A stretch of 37,485 nt of DNA from NCBI GenBank assembly GCA_049999765.1, contig JBNGIQ010007629.1, positions 1 to 37,485 of the forward strand. The letters run 5' to 3'. This document shows, piece by piece, positions 18,698-30,135 of the stretch (positions are counted from its first letter, which is position 1; each line of letters opens with the position of its first letter). The position numbers and the translations under genes were made by a program. Origin of the DNA: Phaeoceros laevis. Lineage: Eukaryota > Anthocerotophyta > Anthocerotopsida > Notothyladales. The notes under the pieces were generated by a model. That model made no database searches. It worked only from the letters and a program-made list of their open reading frames with translations, and was not told where the DNA came from.

Positions 18698-20620
18698 TTA
18701 AGCCTTTTTGGGTCCGACTTCTGAAACCAGTTGGCTGATAATGGAAGGGGGATGCTTCTCGAGACAGTCGACAGAAGACTTCAAGTCTTCGACAAGTTTA
18801 TCCCCAAGTTGTCGACTGAAATCCTCTCTGATGACTATCCGGAGTGCGACCATGCTAGCATCTGGTGCCGAGGTGTAAGCAGGGACCGTCCAACCGAAGG
18901 TTCGCAGCTGGTGAGAGACATCATACTCGTTGTACCTGCGACGGCTCTGGAGGCCGAAAACCACTAATAAAGGGACTCGTCGGAGACGGTCCCCAGCCTC
19001 CATCGAGCGAATCTCATTAAACACACCCCACACACCCAATTCCATTATTTTTACTAAAGTGACGTAAAGTCACTGCGTTCTGATTTGCAGTTTCCATAAC
19101 CTTCTTACACCCCTGTCCATAAATGGAAGAATTGCGTGACAAATCTGGCTTTCAAAGTAGTAACGTTAACACGCAGAATAGACCACCGCTTACCTCAAAT
19201 CCAAGGCGAATGAACTGGTAATACTGTGCTATAACATGGGTGGCTCCTGCACAAGGATGGAAAGGACAGAGCACCTTAAGCTTGTCAACAATTAGAGTAA
19301 AGCTCTAAGCAGTTTCTTTGATCTTTGGAGGACAAGGCAGTACGCCTAGAATAGTTGAGAGTCAAGGTGGGTTGCTGTGCCCCAAGGTTGTTGACATGGA
19401 ATATGAGGTCTTCCGGTAGGTCCACCTTAGTGCGCTAAATGGCCCATGCAAGCCCGGGATATACAAGGCCATACTTGTGGCCACTCACGTTTATGCTTCG
19501 CACATTAGGTAGCCGAAAATCCCACCTGACGCTCGGATATAAAGCAACCAACGTAAGATGCAAGCAGCACACAAAAAAGCACCAGCCAGGCCTAGTCACT
19601 CATGTATACTTGCCCGGTTTCGATGTTCTGCTTCTCTAGAAGATCATTCAGCAGTTTGATGTCTTCAAATTCTACTGTGTATGTGCTTCCCAGAACACCT
19701 GCAATCCCAATAGTGTTCTCATCCACCAAGTCCATAGCCTTGTATGGATCCAAGGATGTAATATCCTTCCCTTGTCTTCACATATCGCATTTCCACCGCG
19801 AAATAATTGGTAAATTTCTCCCAGCACACCTGCGCTCCAAACCACAACGTAGCTCCCCGTCAGGTGGAGAGACGCACTCACACATGCTTGTAGACCTGAA
19901 CATCTGCTCCACACACTAATTTAGGCCTGTCGTAAGGTTTTCCAGCAGCCTTTCGTCTCCCCTGCCACTTCCGCTTGAAAGCCAAGCCCGCCAGCATTGT
20001 AGCCTCCGAGGACCCAACAGTACTGGTTCCTATGGCTACTGTGGAGTCTTTGTCGAAAGGTGCGTTGAACAAGCGCGCTATTATGTTCACACAACGATTC
20101 AGCAACAAGCATGCTTGAGCTTGATGATCATATCAGAGGAGTCTACAGATGAAAACAGTGTTCATCTTGACCTAGTTGATGCGAGTGTGGTTTCAGAATT
20201 TGCACCTGCAACTCCGTTGTGACAGGGTATTCGTCCATGTCGATGAGGTTCTTGTTGAGAGACTCTGCAATGAGCTTGTCGCAGTCGGGCTCCATCCATG
20301 TTGTCACAAACGAGGCCAGATTGAACCTGGGGTTCCTTTCCAGCATAAGCTCGTCGTGAACCAGCTGATAAGCTGCCTCTTTTGAACTACTTGCCGGAGG
20401 CAGGGAGAATCTGCAAAAGCACAGGGTGCATCATCTTCACAAAATGGGTGAAACAAACGAAATTCCATTCCTTGGCCAGGGCACGGCTTTAGCAGCTGAT
20501 TTACTTCGGCAACGAGCCGATCCCGTTACGCGACGCAAAAACTGGGGACAGAACGGCCTCCTCCACTCCATCCTCGCCGCCTGCAGAGGTGACCGCGATC
20601 TGGCATCTTCCTAAGCACAT
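18698..20620 (-). pseudogene. GAD: Glutamate decarboxylase pseudogene
   Basis: Plant GAD converts glutamate to GABA with pyridoxal phosphate in the cytosol. Exons read: 20620-20505 (FASR...SLP), 20410-20206 ([36 protein letters not shown]), 20099-19896 ([19 protein letters not shown]), 19829-19610 (VCWEKFTNYFAVEM, DLVDENTIGIAGVLGSTYTV), then [20 protein letters not shown] with the PLP Lys. The last exon (from about 19045) has YDVSHQLRTFGWTVPAYTSA and VIREDFSRQL. Damage is plain: the third exon's acceptor reads ctg instead of cag; 19829-19610 has one extra base before DPYKAM; WAIW has become WAI-stop (TAG near 19439); and the HVDAASGGF segment is missing. The C-terminus lacks a clear calmodulin-binding Trp region. 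It lies head-to-head with the CobW gene. Confidence 0.9.
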
Positions 20621-21238
20621 AATGGCTGCAACTTGCAAGCATTCGCCAACTGGCTGCTTGCCTTATACGGCTTCCACGTGTCCAAACCTTCAGTTTTCCC
20701 ACACAAGAACGAGCAGGAGCCATGTCTTTTGCAAGTGTGAACCCGCTTCTCCCTGCGCAGGACAAGCAGGGCCTCCTAGACTTCTGAATTGAGTTGCGGG
20801 GAAGAAGCCCAATGCGGCCCTAACCCAATGCAGTAGCCTTTTCTTCTGCAATTCTGACATCCCTTCTCCCTTGTTTTACCATAAGGTGACCAGCAGACGA
20901 AGGAATAAACACTGAGATGACGCCACAGGAGCAAAGCCGCCCCGGATCATTTGCTGTGTGGATGGATTTCGGCCACAAGCACGCCAGCAGCTTTCGAAAT
21001 AGTTTATGCAGTCCAGCCAAACTTCCACGACGCGGCGAAAGCGGCCTGCTCCGTATTGATGCAGGAAGTCTTACCTTGATTAGCTAAGATACTCGTACCC
21101 CTGTTTAGGGTTTCCAGGACCTTCGGCTGGAAAGGTGAAATATCTTCAGCGCAGCTAATCTTTAGGTTTCAGCTCGCATTCGAGCGGCTATTTTGCTATG
21201 ATCAAGTCCTGCTCTAGCTTGGTCGCTCGCATCCCCCA
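20621..21238. other. Spacer between the GAD pseudogene and the divergent CobW gene
   Basis: 618 bp between the two start codons, presumably once a shared promoter region. I see no gene and no clear TATA box. Confidence 0.5.
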
Positions 21239-23751
21239 ATGAGCAGTGTGGCACGCTCGGTGGTCATGGCCATGGCATCCAAGCTCCTGCCACCCGCCGC
21301 CGCAGTAGCCGCCGCTTCCGTCTCCTCCGCACCGGTGTCCTGCAAGCTTGCCCCCAGCCGCCTGCCCCACGCCTTGCAGCGTTGCGGGCTGGGTTTTTCA
21401 TTCAGAGGTAGAACTCAGCCCTTTCGCAGCCTACCCCGTCAGTCCTTCACCACCGTCTCCGCCGCTTTAGCGGAACCGGAGCAGCAGGAGCAGACCAACA
21501 CGCAGCACACATGCACTCCTATGGTGGACAATCGCATGCCCATCACCGTGATCACAGGATTTCTGGGCTCCGGCAAGGTGAGTGAGGAGCTTTCACCTGA
21601 GCTGATTCCCGGTGGTTTTGTGCTGCGTGCCACCTGGATTGATCCAGCCAGCTCTATTCCTGAAGGTCTGTTGGACCAATTTTGTAGGATCTTCGAGGAA
21701 TGGTTGTCAGGATGGGTCCGATAGCGGTGTCCTGGTGTGGGTCAGAATTGGTCGCTCTTCCTTATGGAGTGGAAACTGGCGGCTTGCATTTTTAGTGTTC
21801 GGAATCTGAGCCTAATGGTGGTCTTGCTGTGTTTTGACAGACAACGCTCTTGAATCGCATTCTCACTGCGAATCACGGAATAAAGATTGCTGTGATTGAG
21901 AATGAGGTATTTCATTGGTCAAGGAGACTCTGAAAGCCTGGGAATATTCCACCTGCTTCAATCACGATCTTAGCGTTCGCGTTGTACACAAATTCTTAGC
22001 TTTCTATTGCTGGATGCAGTTCGGTGAAGTGGGCATAGACGGAGCCTTGGTGGCAGCTCAGGAGGCCGGGACGGATGACATCATTCTCCTCAACAACGGT
22101 TGTTTGTGCTGCACAGTTCGAGGGGATCTTGTACGCATGCTGGGCGAGCTGATTGACAAGAGGCGGAAGAAATTGACAGACTTCGATCACATTTTGATTG
22201 AGACGACAGGTTGGTGTGTTGGAGTTTCATGTTGGGTGCCGTCGGACCTGGTGGTCTCCAGTGTGGTCTTTACTCACCTAACTTATCCTCATGCGGCAGG
22301 GCTGGCAAATCCTGCACCTATCATTCAGACATTTTACGTCGAGGAGACTGTGGCCCAGCACGTCAGACTTGATGGAGTTGTGACTATGGTGGATGCAAAA
22401 CATGCACTGCGTCACATTGACGAGGTGAAGCCGGAAGGCGTTGGTAATGAGGCAGTGGAACAAATAGCTTATGCAGATCGGATCATCCTTAACAAGGTCT
22501 AGTACCTATTCGTGGTCTTCCAGAACCTTATCCTGTTCATCTTCAGCTTCTGATTTCTAACCCTGTGCTTCATACAGATTGATTTGGTAGAAGAGGCAGA
22601 GCTGAATGAGCTTGAACGCACTATTAAGGTACTATACCAGGCATCAACAGCCTTTGGTCTGGGTTGAACTTGGCTCATGCACGTTTGTGGACCATAGCGC
22701 CTGTGACTAGGGCTTTCGTCAATCTATGTTTCTCCGGTCCTCTTTTAGTAATTGTGGGGTTGTGCTTGCAGAAAATAAATAAAATGGCACAAATCGAAAA
22801 AACTAAATTTGGTGATGTGGCGGTTGATTACGTCATGGGAGTTGGAGGTTTTGACCTTGAGAGGTGTGTGCACATAGAGTTTTGTAGTTCTATTATATCT
22901 GTTGTCCTGTCATTGCACAAACCCGGAGTTCCATATGGTGGGCTGCGCATCTGATATGTGGTCTTTGTACAGGGTTGAGGATATTGTGGAGAAAGGGACA
23001 GCTAAGGAACCTGAAGCAAAAGGACATTGCCATGAGGACCATGTCCACGATGAACACTGTGGTCATGGTAATTGTGATTGTCAGCAAACAAAATGGTTGC
23101 CACTGGCTTCTTGAACTGCCATCCTGAACCTCACTGTGCATGTGTGCTCCTTGGCAGGTCATGATCATAAGCACGAGCATGGCCATGATCATGGCCAAAA
23201 GCACGATCATGTTCATGATCCTTCGGTCACGTCTGTGAGCATTGTCTGTGAAGGGCTTGTTGACCTCCCAAAGGTGAAGAGGCTAAGTTTGAAAGCTGTC
23301 TGGAGCATGATACCATCCCTACCGCAATTTCTGCTGTGGGGTGCTTGGCACGTTGCAGTGCATCAGCAGCTGACTTCTTGATTGTGTGTTAGATCAACGA
23401 CTGGATGGAAAGTCTTTTGAAAGATCAAGGTGACAATATCTATCGCATGAAGGGTGTTCTGGCTATCGATGGGTTTGACGAGAGATATGTGTTCCAGGTA
23501 AATCTCAGAAAGTTCTGCAAGTGGGTTTGAAGTCTGTCAACGTTGATTTCCTTGGCAAGCCGTAGTGTAAATTTCGTGACATGAGTTCCGTGGTGGGCTT
23601 GCAGGGTGTCCATTCCATGTTCGAAGGAGGTATTGACCGTTTGTGGAAAGCGGATGAGGACAGGACAAATAAACTTGTGTTTATCGGCCAGAAATTAGAT
23701 GAGAAAAGCTTGAGGTCCAAATTCGAAACGTGCTTGCTTAACTCGAAGTAG
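21239..23751 (+). CDS. Plastid CobW/COG0523 GTPase (metallochaperone family)
   Basis: G3E-family GTPase of the CobW/ZNG group, thought to deliver or handle metal ions such as zinc. Ten exons: 21239-21577, 21841-21906, 22020-22209, 22300-22496, 22578-22628, 22772-22863, 22973-23067, 23158-23273, 23393-23497, 23605-23751. All phases agree and give 465 aa. Residues 1 to about 90 are Ser/Ala/Arg-rich and look like a plastid transit peptide. Then come Walker A GFLGSGKTT (from 107), the metal-binding CxCC (NNGCLCCTV, Cys163/165/166), IETTGLANP, and the base-recognition NKID (263-266). A His-rich stretch follows (CHEDHVHDEHCGHGHDHKHE and beyond), then the CobW C-terminal domain with IYRMKGVLAI and FEGGIDRLW. 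It is closest in my memory to the Arabidopsis plastid CobW proteins of the PTAC17/AT1G15730 group. No lesions were seen. Confidence 0.9.
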
Positions 23752-25263
23752 GATCCTTTTCGACTGAGGCAGTTTCAGGTGGGTGTATTTACGCGATGAA
23801 TTGAGAGATCGATTTCCTAGCGACTTTTTCCTTTCAGGTCGGACCTATATTTGACATTGTCTTGATGTCCCGGGAGTAGTTATATAATTCGGTCACGTAT
23901 GACCCTGCCTAAGAAAACTGTCTGTTTGCAGTAGACCAGAGAGTGTCTGCACTTTTGTTATATAAAAGGGCACCACTAAGTGCATCCACTCCAAGACACG
24001 GGAGAAACTCCACAGCCTAACTGCGCAAAGCTGCATAATCCTAATATGTACGGGGCATAGATTGCAGCCACATGCGTGCTAACTATCTCTAAGCGAATCT
24101 CTGAGCGAACAAGCACAAACACTCTCATCCGATCATTGTACACTAACATGCCTACCACTGGGTCCATTGCTCCAAGGGAATAGCTTGGGCTGCAGCTTGG
24201 GATCTCAACACAAAGTGTACAAGCTTTATAGTTTGAACCTATTACAAGTGAAGAAGCAATTATGGAACTTGCAGAACTGGTGCCCTTGCTGTCCTTGGGT
24301 AGGAATTCTCCCCAACATAATTCCTACTACCATAGTTGACCTACGCATTTTCATTCATCTCCTTTGGCATGTTTTATCACAATGCGATGGTATTGTGCTC
24401 CATCTTATTTTCATCTATCCATGGTACCAATTATCTAGCCAATTATCTTTCTTTGGTGTCAATTAGGTACAACCTATTTGGTCTCAATTTGTTATATAGG
24501 TTGTAGCTACAATATAGCTTCCTTTTGTTCCTCTATTTCTCATAATTCTTTTATGGAGTTGATTACCAATAATATTACCTCGTTTACTATATTAGACTAT
24601 GCTACTGTACTTAATCTTCAAGTTGCAAACATCCCACAAATATTCACAAGTACTTTGGTAGGACCCAACCACTTGCAAGTTGCAACATCCCACAAATATC
24701 ACAAATTCTTCGGTAGGACCCAACCACCGGAATAAACTAATTGGAGAATTTTGGCATGAACAGCTCCATATGGATTTGTTAATTCACATAGTATAATGTG
24801 AATCAAATATAATATTGCCCATTTTTATGGCCCATTTGCAATATATATTTGAAAATGGGTAAGAAGTTTTTGGGAATGAGTTTGGTGTTGCACCTCCTCA
24901 AACCATATTGAGAAGAAAGAGATACTTTGTACATTGCTTGGAAGGAAAGATTGTCCAGACTGGACACAAAATTCCGTATATGCTTATTGGAGGAAAGGTT
25001 TAAAGGGTTAGAAAGTAGAGACTTGCTTAGCCTCTCGTCCCGTAACTCTCGTTTATGAAATTATGACGTCTTGGTCTTAAATCATTAAAATATCACAGTT
25101 CACCTACGATCACCAGTCAAAACTGGGTCCTTTCTACATAGCGGAGGAGGCGGAACCCTACCGGCACAGCAATGTGCGCTATCTTTGAGCAGGTGCACAC
25201 CAGGGTGGTGATGAAATTGGCGACATAGAAAGCTGGGAGAGGTGGTGAGACTGAGCTGGAGCC
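23752..25263. other. Intergenic region, no gene seen
   Basis: AT-rich DNA between the CobW gene and the zinc-finger gene, containing a two-copy direct repeat (24619-24727). The open frames present are short and show no motif. Confidence 0.6.
24619..24727. repeat. Imperfect direct repeat, two ~53-bp units
   Basis: Units 24619-24672 and 24676-24727 both start CAAGTTGCAA and end GGTAGGACCCAACCAC, with ATCCCACAAATAT between. A few substitutions and indels separate them. Confidence 0.85.
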
Positions 25264-28200
25264 ATGGACAGCTCCAAGGCCCACGTCCCGGTCCCGCTGC
25301 CTCCAGGGCTCCATTCGGTGCAAGCCGGCGCGGTAGGTGCTCACCCCATCACCAGCGTTTCCTCGGGCTCCGCCTTCCCAGCTGTGGCTGCTAGCCCGTC
25401 TAGCGCCGCTGCTCTGCAGGCTGCTCGGGAAGCGGCCGCGCTTCGGGAGAGTTACCTCAAAAATGAGAAGAAACAAAAGTGCGCCACTTGCGGCAACACA
25501 GCTCGAGCCAGGTGAGTTGAGTGACGGATGAGTGAGTTTCGAAGCTCATTGGCTTTCTTTATAGGAACCCCGTGTTTGTTCTTGGAATTTTACTCCTACT
25601 TGAGGGAAAACAGAATTTCTCAGCAGCACGGCTTATGTGTCCTTGCCTACCAGCGGCACCATCCCTGCGCCTGCCTGCTTGTGAAGCTTTGTTAGCTGTC
25701 TTCATCCTGTGAGCGGCTTCTGCGCGGGAAGTTGGTGCATGCGTGCCTCTGGAAATCGGACCTCGGTTGGATTGGAGTTTAATAGGACCGCCTTGATGCA
25801 GGTGCCCTTACCGCTCCTGCAGAACATGCTGTATGAAGAACAACAAGATGTGCTATATCCATGGTAAGGACCACTGCTCCTTGCACTTGATTCAAGCCAT
25901 AATTTGCCGGTCGGGACACATGGCGCATGCCGTGCGAGACTGAGCGGCCTGCTTGGACATCCATTTGATTCTGCTTTTTGTTAGTGCAACCAGGAAAGAC
26001 TGAGATGGCAGCGAATGGCTCTACGATGATGGGAACAGCATACGAGCGGTACCAAGCTGCTGCAGACATGTACGTTTCACGGCGAGAGCTCCTTCCCACG
26101 AGGGGGCTGGGCAAGCTCGTTGTTTGAAGCGCTCAGGTGGTGTCCAATCCCGTGATTCTTCCCACCTGAATTGTTTCTGGGTGGTGCCCGTGTGTGCAGG
26201 GCGATGGTTCAAATGTCTCCTCAGTTTAGGCAGCCCGCTCCTCCGACTTATGTACAATCTGGAGCAGCTGCTTCAGGGAGATACCAGAGTTCGGCTTCTG
26301 GGATGTCCTATGGCCCTCAGTACTATAGGCCACCTTTTCCTGGTACTCAAATTCCAGCGAATTGGGCCAAAGTCACGACAGGTGCCGCTCAAGGAGCTAC
26401 TCATACGAGGGAGCAACTCGAGTATATGCGGCTTAAGAGCTACCGTGCTGCTGCTCAAGCTATGCAGAAGGTGACCATGCTGCCCTGCAGTTGGTGTGCT
26501 TGTATCCGCCTTTTTTTCCTTTGGATTTACAGACCCCTCAATTGTGACTGCTCCCTTTTGTCCCTGCAGCAACTCTGTGTACCTTCGGGTGACATGGTTT
26601 TTCTGTTTTACAGGAGGCTAATGCACTAAGTGCTTGGAGAATGCGCAAGTGGAAAGAATTTGACGAAGTTGAGGCAGCGTTGGAAGATGAAGCGTTTGAC
26701 CGTTATGCATCAAGCATGTCGTGGCTGGAAGAGTTATTCTCAGTTGATGCACCGGCACTGGAAGGTGTATCTGAGGATGGGCATTTACTTACTGAAGATG
26801 TGGAGGTTAATGATGGAATCCAATTAGAAATTCCTGTGGCGGAAGAATCTATGCTGTCAGAGGGTTTCCGTATGAGAGCAGCTGCAAATCCGAGGAAAAA
26901 GGAATTAACCAGACAAAAGTTCAAGAGAGGGATAGACCGAAACTTGCAAAAGCTGAAGACAAAGGAGGAGAATGTTGAGCTGTCAGTTGACGATGATGAT
27001 TACAACCTGCCTGTCTTACCCCTTGGACGCCATGCAAAAAGATTAAAAACCACATGCAAGGAAGGGAGAGATTGCATAAAGAGAATGGATGCCTTTGACT
27101 ATGTCCTGCAGAAGGTGAACGATATTAAAAGTAGGGATGACATTTGGCGGTGTGTAAATCTGTACAAGGATAGTTTTGGGCCCGCAATTGGCTGCATTCT
27201 CCCGCATTTCACAAGAAGTGAGGACGATTTCTTAGGATTTGCAATGTCCAAGCACATGAAATTGGAGAGCATAAAAGAGCCAGATTGGATGGAGATTGAT
27301 GATTCTACGGTGGTAGTAGAAGGATCACATGTAGAAAAGATGGTGCAAGATTGTAGTATGCCACCGGATGGTGATAGGCCAAACAATGAGGAGCAAAGTG
27401 CTGCTGGGACGGATCAGTTGATTCAAGATTGCAATGATGAGACTGGCCTTGTTTCACTGGACAAGGATGACCCTGTTGGAGGGTCACTGGAGGCAACTGC
27501 AGTAGATCTGGAGACTGCTAGTCGGGCGAACGAACTAGGTATGGGACAGTGTCTTTTAGTCCATCTTTCAGTGAATCTGAAGTTTTCATGTGTAAATGAC
27601 ACATTCTGTTTTGATTTGTTGTAGTATTTTACATTTTGAAATCTCTTGGTCCAGGTGCTAGTGACAGCCTCGAAGTGGAAGGAGCTGGTGAAATGTGGAA
27701 AGAGGGATGCCCTGTTGTGAACCAGCCTCAAGACTCAATTCAGAATTTCGCTGGCAAACATGCCAGCCAAGCAGAGGATGTCTCGCCACCGGAGCACAAT
27801 GGCAAAAGTATCAGCTCACCCACAGCAGAGTCACTGGGCACTTCAAGGCAGGATTGTGGAACTGCTGGTTCTCTTGTGAACAAGCCAGGCACAACAGAAT
27901 CTGAGAAAGAGTTGGGAGGAGGTGCTATGAAGACAACGAATAACATTACTGCTGTGAAGCAGATAGATGATTCTGGGGTGTTGGTGGAAGCATTACTTTT
28001 AGAAGAGATGCTGCAGGTTTGTACTGTACCTACCAATGGTGATCAGTTAGAAAACGAGGAGCAAGTTGCTGCTGGGAGGGATCAATTGTTGCAAGATGGT
28101 AGTGAGGAGACTGGCCCTGTCTCAGTCGAAAAGGATGGCCCTGCTGAAGGTTCGCTTGGGGCAACTATAGTAGAGTTGAAGACCGATGATCTGGCAAAGG

Positions 28201-29353
28201 AACAAGGTGCGAGGCTAAGTGTCAATGAGTCCACCTTGCAGTCAATCGTATACTTTCATGTGTGAACTGCAGGCTCTGTTTTGATTTTGTTACGATCTTG
28301 ACATCTGTAATTGTCTTGGTCCAGGTCTTGTCTCAGGCGACACCCTCGAAGTGGGAAGAGCTGGTGAAACAGAGAAGCAGGGAGGCCCGGTTATGAACCT
28401 ACCGAATCAATTCCCAGTTCAAAGTTCTGCTGTCGTAGATGGCACCCAAGCTGAGAATGTCTCTTTGCCTGAGCACAATGGTATATGTGATGAAGAGATG
28501 GTGGATTGTAGTATATTGACTAACGGCGAAACTTCAAAAGAAGAAGAGCAAATTGCTACTGGCAGGGATGAATTATTGCAAGATGGCAACGATGAAACTG
28601 ACCTTGTTTTGATAGACAAGGATGATCCTATTGGAGGGTTACTGGAGGCAATCCCTATTGAATCGGAGACTGCCGATTGGGCAAAGGAGCAAGGTATTGA
28701 GTCCACCTAAGAGTCCAGTTGCAAATTTACATGTGAACTGGATTTATTTCGTTTTGTTATGATATAGATATTTACATCTGGTGTCTTTTGGTCCAGGTTC
28801 TAGTGACAGCCTTGAATTTGAAATAGCGGGAGCTGGTGAAACAGAGAAGCAGGGAAGCCCTGTTGTGCACCAGCCTCTAGGCCCAGTTCAAAACCTTGCT
28901 GCCGTACATGGCAGCCAAGCAGAGAATGTCTCGTCATCCGAGCTTACTGGCAAGAGTATAAGCGCCCTCGCAGCAGAATCACTGGACACTTCAAGGCAGG
29001 ATTGTGGAACTACTAGTTCTCTTGTGATCAAGCCAGACACAACTGAACCTGAGAAAGAGTTTGGAGGAGGCCATACGGAGGCAAACAAGAACATTAGTGT
29101 GAAGCAAACTGTTCTTGTTGACAGCTCTTCAAAACCGACTGTCACGGAACAGCCTCAGACTGAAGTTTCCAAAATTCCTCATCCGGGAGAAGTTGCAAGA
29201 CCCCAACTTAGGCGAAACGAGGATATTGTGCAACCTCAAAATGAGTTCCCCGCAATCTGTGTTTGCGCGTGGAGAAGAGTAGATATGCCTGTACAAACTG
29301 CTACTGATGTCCTGCAAGCCCTGTTGACCGTGGACGGTCTGGAAGAGCTGTGA
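25264..29353 (+). CDS. Large protein with SHI/LRP1-like zinc finger and tandemly duplicated exons
   Basis: Exons 25264-25511, 25802-25863, 25985-26069, 26200-26470, 26614-27538, 27655-28206, 28325-28693 and 28797-29353 join in frame to 1,022 aa. An N-terminal Ala-rich helix (AALQAAREAAALRESYLKNE) precedes a cysteine cluster, C73-x2-C76-x7-C84-x-Y86-x2-C89-x2-C92-x7-C100-x2-H103. This is the exact spacing of the RING-like finger of plant SHI/STY/LRP1 factors (DUF702), except that their internal His is Tyr here, and no IGGH domain is seen. Next come AYERYQAAADMAMVQMSPQF, an EANALSAWRMRKWKEFDEVE helix and a basic patch. The 3' third is acidic and repetitive, with each of the last four exons carrying related modules. 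No function is assigned. It may be a conserved uncharacterised plant protein acting in the nucleus. eS25 follows 127 bp after the stop. Confidence 0.8.
27300..29130 (+). repeat. Tandem exon duplication in the zinc-finger gene
   Basis: The end of exon 5 and exons 6, 7 and 8 are related. One module is VEKMVQDCSMPPDGD / EEMLQVCTVPTNGD / EEMVDCSILTNGE. Another is GTDQLIQDCNDETG / GRDQLLQDGSEETG / GRDELLQDGNDETD. Exons 6 and 8 also share (A/S)SDSLE, GKSIS, AES and SRQDCGT, and exons 6-8 each start from a TTGGTCCAG|GT acceptor in phase 1. Because each repeat is a whole phase-1 exon, adding or skipping one keeps the frame. Confidence 0.9.
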
Positions 29354-29480
29354 GCGGGATACACAAACTCCATTTTTTGGCCTACAGGCCCTAAATCTTC
29401 CTTCCTTACAATATGAGCCCTAAAATCCGGGTGTCTCGTTCTTTTCTCGTGACCTGTCTCTGAGTTGCCGACAGATTTCG
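29354..29480 (+). promoter_or_regulatory. Compact eS25 promoter/leader with telo-box-like motifs
   Basis: The 127 bp between the zinc-finger stop and the eS25 ATG must hold one gene's 3' end and the other's promoter and leader. Two CCCTAAA motifs (near 29390 and 29419) resemble the telo box of ribosomal protein promoters, with pyrimidine-rich stretches after each. The core promoter may extend into the upstream gene. Confidence 0.4.
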
Positions 29481-30135
29481 ATGGTGCGGTGCTCGCCTTG
29501 TGCTTCAAGTCACCGTGTTTGTGGATTTGGCTATCGTTCTTCTGTGAAGGTGGCAGATAGACTCATTGGATTGTGTGGTTTTTGATCAGGCTCCAAAGAA
29601 AGAGAAAGCGGCACCTCCTGCTTCAAAACCCGCCAAGAGCGGCGGCGGTGGCAAGCAGAAGAAGAAGGTTAGCCGTCTTTCCCTCTGGTATTGTCTGCTT
29701 CAAGCTTCATGAAGCATCATCAGCTCAACGTTGTTGCCTGGCTGTGCTCTGGACCTTAATTGGGAGATGGGTCGATGGCAGAAATGGAGCAAGGGCAAGC
29801 AAAAGGAGAAGGTGAATAACATGGTTCTTTTTGATCAAGCCACTTTCGACAAACTCTTGTCGGAGGTGCCGAAGTACAAGTTGATCACTCCCTCCGTTTT
29901 GTCCGATCGTCTCCGGGTATAATCTTTAGTAACGCCGTGTGCACCGTGCCATCGCATCATTGTCTGGCTCTGAAGGCTGCTGATTTTCCGTCGGGTTCTC
30001 TCCTTGTTGGCCTGTTTGCAGATAACTGGATCTCTCGCGCGGAAAGCGATCAACGATCTGAGGGAGCGTGGGGTAATCAGGATGGTAGCTCTTCATGCCA
30101 ACCAGCAGATCTACACCAGGGCGACTAATACATAG
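29481..30135 (+). CDS. RPS25: Ribosomal protein eS25 (RPS25), cytosolic 40S subunit
   Basis: Small-subunit ribosomal protein of the cytosolic ribosome. The start codon stands alone at the end of exon 1 (ATG 29481-29483 followed by GT). Then 29590-29667 ([20 protein letters not shown]), 29782-29916 ([35 protein letters not shown]) and 30022-30135 ([29 protein letters not shown]) complete 109 aa, the usual eS25 length. The ATG-intron layout is, as far as I recall, typical of plant RPS25 genes. The basic N-terminal tail and the winged-helix core are complete. The spacer to the upstream gene is 127 bp and contains GCCCTAAATC and GCCCTAAAAT. These resemble the CCCTAA telo-box motif common in plant ribosomal protein promoters. 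Confidence 0.96.

Noticed and set aside
18698-20620. Serine hydroxymethyltransferase as the identity of the PLP-enzyme relic
   Set aside because: This was a first impression only. [30 protein letters not shown] and FGWTVPAYT are specific to plant glutamate decarboxylase.
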